NCBI GenBank assembly: GCA_017527625.1
Contig: JAFXPV010000006.1
Span: forward strand, 1 to 10,332
Source of the DNA: Bacteroidales bacterium
Lineage (GTDB): Bacteria; Bacteroidota; Bacteroidia; Bacteroidales; UBA932
Length of the DNA: 10,332 bases
Reading direction: 5' to 3'
Part shown: positions 5,549 through 10,332 of the stretch, one piece after another
Position numbering within the stretch: the stretch's first letter is position 1
How the letters are laid out: every line of letters starts with the position of its first letter
Translations under genes and position numbers: made by a program
The notes under the pieces: generated by a model
Told to the model about the DNA's origin: nothing
Database searches by the model: none
The model's input: the letters and a program-made list of their open reading frames with translations, nothing else

Positions 5549-6712
5549 ATGGGAGAAACTAAAAGACACATAGCGATACTAGGGTCTACAGGTTCCATAG
5601 GGACACAGGCCCTGGACGTGATAAGCCAGCATCCCGAAGCATTCCAGGTCGAACTCCTCACTGCCAACAGCAACAGCAAGCTGCTCATCGAGCAGGCTGC
5701 CCGCTTCAACCCCAATGCTGTCGTCATCTGCGACGAAAGCAGGTATGACGAGGTGAAGAACGCCCTTGACCCGCTGGACATCAAGGTTTTCACAGGCATT
5801 GACTCTATCTGCAGACTCGTCCGCAGCGAAGACATCGACATAGTCCTGACCGCTATGGTGGGATTCAGCGGCCTGCGGCCGACAATCGCGGCCATCGAAG
5901 CCTCGAAGACCATCGCCCTCGCCAACAAGGAGACCCTTGTAGCCGCAGGTGAGATAGTGACCGGCCTTGCAAAGCGCTTCAAGGCCCCGATAGTGCCTGT
6001 CGATTCAGAGCACTCCGCCATCTTCCAATGTCTCGCGGGGAACTTCTCACCGATAGAAAAAATACTTCTGACCGGCTCGGGAGGTCCTTTCCTGAACGCC
6101 TCCAGGGAAGCGATATACAACGCCACGAAGGAACAGGCCCTGAACCACCCCCGGTGGAAAATGGGCGCCAAGGTGACAATCGATTCGGCAAGCCTGATGA
6201 ACAAGGGACTGGAACTGATCGAGGCCCGCTGGCTGTTCAGCACCGCCCCTGAAGACATCGAAGTTGTCATCCACCCTCAGTCTGTCATCCACTCTATGGT
6301 GCAGTTTGAGGACGGCACCGTGATGGCACAGATGAGTATGCCTGATATGCGCATACCTATCCAGTATGCCATCGGCTATCCGCTCCGCCGCCGTCTCGAC
6401 ACAAAACGCATCGACTTCGCAAGTCTGGCGTCGATGACATTTTTCAAGCCGGATACAGACCGCTTCCCCTGCCTGGGATATGCCTACGCGGCGCTCAGGG
6501 AAGGAGGCAATGCCACCTGTATAATGAATGCTGCCAACGAAGTGGCCGTGGCCGCATTTTTGCAAGGGAAAATCCGCTTCGGACAAATCCCCGAAGTCAT
6601 TGACCACACGATGTCGGTTTCCAAGATAGTCCGCACCCCGGACCTGGAGTCGATTTATGAAACAAACGATTCGGCAAGGAAGACTGCCGAAGAATATGTC
6701 AACAAATTGTAA
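5549..6712 (+). CDS. dxr: 1-deoxy-D-xylulose 5-phosphate reductoisomerase
   Basis: Dxr (IspC) catalyses the second step of the MEP isoprenoid pathway, turning DXP into 2-C-methyl-D-erythritol 4-phosphate with NADPH. The 387-residue product is full length for the family. Residues 7-18 hold the NADPH-binding IAILGSTGSIG strand-loop, followed by ALANKETLVAAG (123-134). The metal site is VDSEHSAIFQ (Asp152, Glu154) together with Glu222 in LMNKGLELIEARWLF. Substrate-binding segments include the flexible loop with HPRWKMG (His200) and TIDSAS, then IHPQSVIHSMV. All key residues are present. It starts 1 nt after the M23 gene and ends 2 nt before rseP, so it is translated from the same polycistronic message. 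Isoprenoid supply feeds undecaprenyl phosphate and quinones, which fits an envelope operon. Confidence 0.98.
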   Translation: MGETKRHIAILGSTGSIGTQALDVISQHPEAFQVELLTANSNSKLLIEQAARFNPNAVVICDESRYDEVKNALDPLDIKVFTGIDSICRLVRSEDIDIVLTAMVGFSGLRPTIAAIEASKTIALANKETLVAAGEIVTGLAKRFKAPIVPVDSEHSAIFQCLAGNFSPIEKILLTGSGGPFLNASREAIYNATKEQALNHPRWKMGAKVTIDSASLMNKGLELIEARWLFSTAPEDIEVVIHPQSVIHSMVQFEDGTVMAQMSMPDMRIPIQYAIGYPLRRRLDTKRIDFASLASMTFFKPDTDRFPCLGYAYAALREGGNATCIMNAANEVAVAAFLQGKIRFGQIPEVIDHTMSVSKIVRTPDLESIYETNDSARKTAEEYVNKL

Positions 6713-6714
6713 AG

Positions 6715-8139
6715 ATGATTGTTTTAGTCAAGATAGTACAAGTCCTGTTCGCCCTCTCTCTGCTGGTCCTTATCCACGAATTCGGCCATTTCCTTTTCGC
6801 CAAGCTTTTCAAGATAAGGGTCGAGAAGTTCTATATGTTCTTCAATCCGCAGTTCTCCATAATGAGGGTCAAGAAGTTCAATGGCAAACTGCATTTCAAG
6901 TTCTTCTCAAAGAACGTCACTCCTGTATCCGCAGACGCCGACCTCAGCGCGCTGGACGATGATGACTGGAACAAATACCCCGACAACACCGAATACGGCA
7001 TCGGATGGGTTCCGCTCGGAGGCTACTGCGCCATCGGCGGAATGATCGACGAGACCACCAAGGCCGACCAGCTGAGCAAGGAGCCGCAACCCTGGGAATT
7101 CCGTACAAAGCCCGCCTGGCAGCGCTTCCTCGTGATGTTCGGAGGCGTGTTTTTCAACTTTATCCTGGCAATCATACTCTACGCTTCGGTGCTGCACCAC
7201 TGGGGTGAACAATACATCAGGAATGAAGATGCGACTTACGGAGTCGCCGTGAACGACCTGGCCTACGAGATGGGCTTCCGCAACGGCGACAAGATCCTGA
7301 GCTTCGACAACGTGCCGGTAGACGACTTCTCCCAGCTGCAGGTCGATATGATCCGCTCAAGGGCCGCTACAGCGCAGGTTGTCAGAGGCAACGACACTAT
7401 CCAGATTGCCATCGACCCCGTCTATATGCCTGCGATGCTCAACTCCGCAGGAATGTTCAGCCTGGCCTTCCCGTTCGTGGTTGACAGCCTCGCCGCCGAT
7501 TCTCCCAACGCCGGCAGCGGACTGCAGAACGACGACAAGTTCGTCGGCATCAACGGCAATGAAATGTTCCTTGTGCAGGATATCCAGAAAGAACTCGCCA
7601 GACACAGAGAAGACTCAGTCGTAGCTTCTGTCGACCGCGCCGGCCAAGTGTTCGACGTGCCGCTGGCCGTGGACACTGCAGGCCACATCGGCGTGCTGCT
7701 GGAGAGCGACCCGTACAAGTTCTTCCATATTACCGAGCACACATACTCCTTCCTGCAGGCCATCCCCGCCGGAATAGCCAAGGCTTGCAATTACATCGGC
7801 AGCTACATCAAGGAGCTCGGCCTCATCTTCTCGCCCAAGACCAAGGCCTACAAGTCTGTCGGCAGTTTCATTTCAATCGGCCGCGTATTCCCGGGCACCT
7901 GGGACTGGTACAGGGTGTGGAGCCTGACCGCGATGCTGTCGATAATGCTGGCTGTGCTCAACCTTATCCCCATCCCCGGCCTTGACGGAGGGCACATCCT
8001 CTTCCTGCTGATAGAGATGATCACCGGCCGCAAGATGAGCAACAAAGCTATGGAGGTGGCCCAGACCATAGGAATGATATTCCTTCTGGCCCTGATGGTG
8101 CTGGCCTTCGGCAATGACATACGGAGCCTGTTCAAATGA
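6715..8139 (+). CDS. rseP: Site-2 intramembrane metalloprotease RseP
   Basis: RseP-type proteases cut membrane-spanning substrates, classically anti-sigma factors and leftover signal peptides, inside the cytoplasmic membrane. The 474-residue protein has the zinc motif HEFGH (21-25) in the first membrane segment and the third zinc ligand Asp424 in NLIPIPGLDGGH. Membrane segments are visible at about 4-28, 138-160, 402-421 and 447-466. Two PDZ-like regions lie between: about 172-235 (FRNGDKILSFDNVPVDDF) and about 253-330 (NDDKFVGINGNEMF). An insert at about 70-95 follows the first helix and is rich in Asp; it is common in Bacteroidota homologues. The gene follows dxr after 2 nt, a conserved pairing in many bacteria. 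Its substrates here are unknown: no anti-sigma factor gene lies in the window. Confidence 0.96.
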   Translation: MIVLVKIVQVLFALSLLVLIHEFGHFLFAKLFKIRVEKFYMFFNPQFSIMRVKKFNGKLHFKFFSKNVTPVSADADLSALDDDDWNKYPDNTEYGIGWVPLGGYCAIGGMIDETTKADQLSKEPQPWEFRTKPAWQRFLVMFGGVFFNFILAIILYASVLHHWGEQYIRNEDATYGVAVNDLAYEMGFRNGDKILSFDNVPVDDFSQLQVDMIRSRAATAQVVRGNDTIQIAIDPVYMPAMLNSAGMFSLAFPFVVDSLAADSPNAGSGLQNDDKFVGINGNEMFLVQDIQKELARHREDSVVASVDRAGQVFDVPLAVDTAGHIGVLLESDPYKFFHITEHTYSFLQAIPAGIAKACNYIGSYIKELGLIFSPKTKAYKSVGSFISIGRVFPGTWDWYRVWSLTAMLSIMLAVLNLIPIPGLDGGHILFLLIEMITGRKMSNKAMEVAQTIGMIFLLALMVLAFGNDIRSLFK

Positions 8140-8155
8140 CAATAATCATCGTATT

Positions 8156-9160
8156 ATGAAAACGAAAAAGACCATAGGACTGATTGGCGCGATTGCCATC
8201 CTCCTGACGATGTCTGCCGCGTGCAAGAATAACGGCGGCGGCGAAAAGATCCTGCCGTCCATAAGCGGAAAAGCCGGCGAAGTCGCAGTCGTATGCTCAA
8301 GAGGCGACTGGGAGGCAGAGCCCGGCAATGCAATCAGGGAAATAATGGCCCAGGATTGCCCCTATCTCCCGCAAGTGGAGCCCCTCTACACTCTTTTCAA
8401 TGTTCCCACCCAGTCGTTCAACAAGATCTTCGAGGTGCACCGCAACATTATATGGCTCAATATCGGAGAAGACTATCCCGAAGCCAAGATGGTTCTCAAC
8501 AATGATGTCTGGGCCGCACCGCAGACTGTAGTACGCTTCGAGGCCAAGGACCCGGGCGCCGCTGCCACCCTTATCCGCGCCAATGCCGAAACGCTGCTGG
8601 CAATCTTCGAACAGGCCGAGCGCAACCGCATCATCGACAGCTCCCGCGAGTTCGAGGATCTGTCCATCCGCAAGCAGGTATCCCAGTTCATCGGCGGCTC
8701 GCCCTGCTTCCCTACCGGATACAGCATCAAAAAAATCACCTCAGACTTTATGTGGATTTCGAATGAGACCACATTCACCAACCAGAGCATCCTGATTTAC
8801 AAATATCCTTACACTTCGCCCCAGGACCTGTCAGCCAAGGCCCTTGCCGACAAGCGCAACGAAGTCACCCAGGAGAACATCCCCTGCACGAGGGAGAACA
8901 GCTACGTGATCATCAACCCTATGATCGAGCCCGGCTACAAGAGTATGAAGTACAAATCTCTGGAGTTTGCAGAAATGCGCGGTCTGTGGGAAGCTTACAA
9001 CGACTTTATGGGCGGTCCCTACGTGTCGCATTCTTTTGTAAATCCGAAAACCAATGAAATAGTCGTCCTTGACGCTTTTGTATACGCTCCGAAATACCCG
9101 AAACGCAATTATCTGCGCCAGGTTGAATCCATTCTTTACTCATTTGAGTGGGATGAATAA
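8156..9160 (+). CDS. DUF4837 family lipoprotein
   Basis: The ATG at 8156 gives a 334-residue product with a lipoprotein signal: Lys-rich start, hydrophobic core, and lipobox SAAC with Cys23 as the lipidated residue. The residues after the Cys (Lys-Asn-Asn-Gly-Gly-Gly) lack the acidic run used by Bacteroidota for surface export, so a periplasm-facing location is likelier. The mature part starts with LPSISGKAGEVAVVCS and includes VEPLYTLFNVP, RNIIWLNIGED, and DVWAAPQTVVRFEA, then a C-terminal domain ending VESILYSFEWDE. This matches my memory of DUF4837, a Bacteroidota family with no known function. The frame stays open upstream to 8114 inside rseP, but those 14 codons would precede the signal peptide, so I reject that start. 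It lies 16 nt after rseP and ends the operon. An envelope role is inferred from context only. Confidence 0.85.
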   Translation: MKTKKTIGLIGAIAILLTMSAACKNNGGGEKILPSISGKAGEVAVVCSRGDWEAEPGNAIREIMAQDCPYLPQVEPLYTLFNVPTQSFNKIFEVHRNIIWLNIGEDYPEAKMVLNNDVWAAPQTVVRFEAKDPGAAATLIRANAETLLAIFEQAERNRIIDSSREFEDLSIRKQVSQFIGGSPCFPTGYSIKKITSDFMWISNETTFTNQSILIYKYPYTSPQDLSAKALADKRNEVTQENIPCTRENSYVIINPMIEPGYKSMKYKSLEFAEMRGLWEAYNDFMGGPYVSHSFVNPKTNEIVVLDAFVYAPKYPKRNYLRQVESILYSFEWDE

Positions 9161-9167
9161 AAGAAAA

Positions 9168-9201
9168 CTCCAATCTTTTTAACAAAAAATTTGCATTGGA
9201 G
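9168..9201. other. Imperfect hairpin between the operon end and the tRNA promoter
   Basis: CTCCAAT (9168-9174) and ATTGGAG (9195-9201) form a perfect 7-bp stem around a 20-nt loop, within which TTTTT and AAAAA can also pair. It sits just after the DUF4837 stop codon, where an operon terminator would be expected. In the plus direction it is followed by A residues rather than T. In the minus direction it is followed by a T-rich run (9167 down to 9155). Its loop and right arm overlap the tRNA promoter. Function is uncertain. Confidence 0.35.
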
Positions 9202-9220
9202 GAAAAAAAATTTACCTTTG
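9190..9220 (+). promoter_or_regulatory. Consensus promoter for tRNA-Glu and rpsT
   Basis: TTTG at 9190-9193, a spacer of exactly 19 nt, and TACCTTTG at 9213-9220 match the Bacteroidota promoter consensus fully. Transcription would begin near 9226, leaving about a 22-nt 5' leader before the mature tRNA. No second promoter is seen between the tRNA and rpsT, so both are expected on one transcript. Confidence 0.8.
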
Positions 9221-9247
9221 CAGTCCCTTTTTGAAGGAAACCGCACC

Positions 9248-9319
9248 GGTGGGTTCGTCTAACGGTTAGGACTCAAGATTTTCATTCTTGCAATAGGAGT
9301 TCGATTCTCCTACCCACTA
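9248..9319 (+). tRNA. tRNA-Glu (anticodon UUC)
   Basis: The 72-nt cloverleaf folds fully. Acceptor arm GGTGGGT (9248-9254) pairs with ACCCACT (9312-9318), with G-U as the first pair and discriminator A at 9319. The D arm contains GTCTAACGGTTAGGAC. The anticodon stem CAAGA/TCTTG encloses loop TTTTCAT, whose middle bases are TTC. The T arm is AGGAG/CTCCT with TTCGATT. The short variable loop and AACGGTTAGGAC are typical of tRNA-Glu. CCA is not encoded, so it must be added by CCA-adding enzyme. The gene reads GAA and GAG codons and also supplies glutamyl-tRNA for tetrapyrrole synthesis where that route exists. It lies 23 nt before rpsT. Confidence 0.97.
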
Positions 9320-9342
9320 CTTTTATTATAAAAAAACTAGTA

Positions 9343-9597
9343 ATGGCAAATCACGCATCAGCAGACAAGCGTTTCCGTCAAAGCGAGACACGCAGATTGC
9401 ATAACAAGTATTATGCAAAGACTACCCGGAATGCCATCAAGGCTATCCGGAACACAACAGACAAGGCTGCAGCCGAGGCTCTGGCCCCCAAGGTTTATTC
9501 AATGATTGACAAACTTGCAAAGACATCTGTCATTCACAAAAACAAAGCAGCGAATCTGAAAAGTGGAATCGAACTCCATATCAGCAAACTGGCATAA
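9343..9597 (+). CDS. rpsT: 30S ribosomal protein S20
   Basis: S20 binds 16S rRNA near the 5' domain and helix 44 during assembly of the small subunit. The 84-residue product is the normal family length, very basic and almost wholly helical. It begins [21 protein letters not shown], with the typical KS..KR.RQ..KR..N pattern, and has [14 protein letters not shown] near the end, matching the conserved HKN.A.R.KS region. The start codon at 9343 lies in an A/T-rich leader without a Shine-Dalgarno motif. It is predicted to be co-transcribed with the upstream tRNA-Glu from the promoter at 9190-9220 and to end at the terminator at 9627-9659. Confidence 0.97.
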   Translation: MANHASADKRFRQSETRRLHNKYYAKTTRNAIKAIRNTTDKAAAEALAPKVYSMIDKLAKTSVIHKNKAANLKSGIELHISKLA

Positions 9598-9626
9598 ATT
9601 GTCAATTCGAGCGTTCGATTAAGAAA

Positions 9627-9659
9627 AACTTTCCAACCTTTGGCTGGAAAGTTTTTTTT
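9627..9659 (+). terminator. Intrinsic terminator after rpsT
   Basis: AACTTTCCA (9627-9635) pairs perfectly with TGGAAAGTT (9645-9653) around a 9-nt loop. The T-run 9652-9659 follows, and preceding A residues can extend the stem into it. It lies 29 nt past the rpsT stop and ends the tRNA-Glu/rpsT unit. The next gene, radC, starts only 9 nt after the T-run. Confidence 0.92.
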
Positions 9660-9667
9660 ACGCCACT

Positions 9668-10332
9668 ATGAAAGCAATCAAACAATGGCAGGCAGAAGAG
9701 CGCCCGAGGGAAAAGATGGCCACCAAAGGCGCCGAGGCCTTATCTAACTCAGAATTACTGGCCATAATACTACACACGGGTGACAGCGGCCGCACTGCTG
9801 TCGACCTTGGAAGAGAGCTGATAGAGCTTGCCGGCGGCTCACTGAAAGACCTGGCGAATATGACTCCGGAGCGTATGAGCAGCCTCAAGGGCATCGGCCC
9901 GGCAAAGGCAGTCACCATAGCTGCCGCAGTGGAACTGGGCAAACGCATCGCCCTGGACAGCTGCGAGGAGTTGCCGCCGGTCTACAGTTCAAAAGCCGTC
10001 GCCGATATGATGAAGCCCCATATGGGCGGCTTGCTGCACGAGGAGTGCTGGGTGTTGTACCTCAACAGGGCGAACCGCCTCATAGGCAAGGAAAGGATCA
10101 GTATGGGAGGCGTTTCCTCGACCGTGATGGACATCAAGATCATCGCCAAGAAAGCGGTCGAAAAACTGGCGGGAAGCATCATCCTGCTGCACAACCATCC
10201 TTCGGGCAACGTGGTGCCCAGCAGCGAGGACAGAAGGCAGACGCTGGCCCTGCGTAAAGCCGTGTCGCTCTTTGACATAGACCTGATGGACCACATTATC
10301 ATCGGAAACAGCAGATATTTCAGTTTTTGTGA
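9668..10332 (+). CDS. radC: RadC family JAB-domain protein (3' end cut by window)
   Basis: The ORF opens at the ATG at 9668 and is still open at the last base, with 221 complete codons visible. RadC proteins usually have about 225-230 residues, and the last residues (SRYFSFC) match the family's C-terminal strand, so probably fewer than ten are missing. An N-terminal helix-hairpin-helix region (about 20-95) includes LKGIGPAKAVTI. The C-terminal MPN/JAB domain (about 105-221) has the metal motif HNHPSGNVVPSSED, with His175, His177, Ser185 and Asp188. Upstream acidic residues Glu125/Glu126 are candidates for the JAMM glutamate. The metal site thus looks intact. The name comes from an old radiation-sensitivity assignment and the cellular role is not settled. 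No strong promoter is visible after the rpsT terminator. Confidence 0.95.
   Translation, partial: MKAIKQWQAEERPREKMATKGAEALSNSELLAIILHTGDSGRTAVDLGRELIELAGGSLKDLANMTPERMSSLKGIGPAKAVTIAAAVELGKRIALDSCEELPPVYSSKAVADMMKPHMGGLLHEECWVLYLNRANRLIGKERISMGGVSSTVMDIKIIAKKAVEKLAGSIILLHNHPSGNVVPSSEDRRQTLALRKAVSLFDIDLMDHIIIGNSRYFSFC

Noticed and set aside
5146..6270. Open frame of 374 codons on the minus strand opposite the M23 and dxr genes
   Set aside because: It is antisense to two genes with clear catalytic motifs. Its translation is Ser/Arg/Leu-rich without recognisable domains, as expected for the complement of GC-biased codons.
8114..8155. Earlier in-frame start for the DUF4837 gene inside rseP
   Set aside because: It would add 14 residues before a complete lipoprotein signal peptide, which would disrupt export.
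9248..9319. tRNA gene as an integration site for a genomic island
   Set aside because: No integrase gene, no duplicated tRNA 3' end and no foreign-looking DNA is visible on either side. The tRNA is flanked by housekeeping genes.

Overview
The window looks like ordinary chromosomal DNA from a member of the Bacteroidota, most likely order Bacteroidales. Four things point there. Several intergenic regions carry the Bacteroidota promoter pattern TTTG-N(about 19)-TAnnTTTG. The start codons lack convincing Shine-Dalgarno sequences and sit behind A/T-rich leaders. Ribosomal protein S16 has the long Ala/Glu/Lys-rich C-terminal tail common in this phylum. A DUF4837 lipoprotein, a Bacteroidota family, follows rseP. 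Coding DNA is moderately GC-rich and intergenic DNA is strongly AT-rich. I cannot fix the genus.

Layout, left to right. Positions 1-152 hold a leftward promoter and the leader of a gene that lies outside the window. Positions 171-1115 hold a leftward monocistronic unit: a secreted DUF1080 protein with its own terminator. Divergent from it is nhaA (Na+/H+ antiporter), and the two promoters meet at a TTTGCAAA palindrome. Next is the rightward pair rpsP-rimM (ribosomal protein S16 and the 30S maturation factor), which meets the leftward pair ruvX-def (YqgF-type nuclease and peptide deformylase) with a 4-base gap and no terminator.

Positions 4690-9160 form one tightly spaced rightward envelope and isoprenoid operon: a membrane-anchored M23 peptidase, dxr (MEP pathway), rseP (site-2 protease) and a DUF4837 lipoprotein. 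The gaps between its genes are 1, 2 and 16 nt. After it comes a consensus promoter driving tRNA-Glu(UUC) and rpsT (S20), closed by a strong intrinsic terminator. Last is radC, cut off by the right edge a few residues before its expected end.

Most genes are housekeeping: translation (rpsP, rimM, def, tRNA-Glu, rpsT), DNA/RNA maintenance (ruvX, radC) and envelope biogenesis (M23 peptidase, dxr, rseP, DUF4837). I see no mobile element, CRISPR array, defence system, toxin-antitoxin pair or sign of horizontal transfer. I found no convincing undescribed system. The points worth a second look are small-scale: promoter architecture, a probably leaderless ruvX mRNA, a hairpin in the leftmost leader, and two proteins of uncertain function (DUF1080 and DUF4837).
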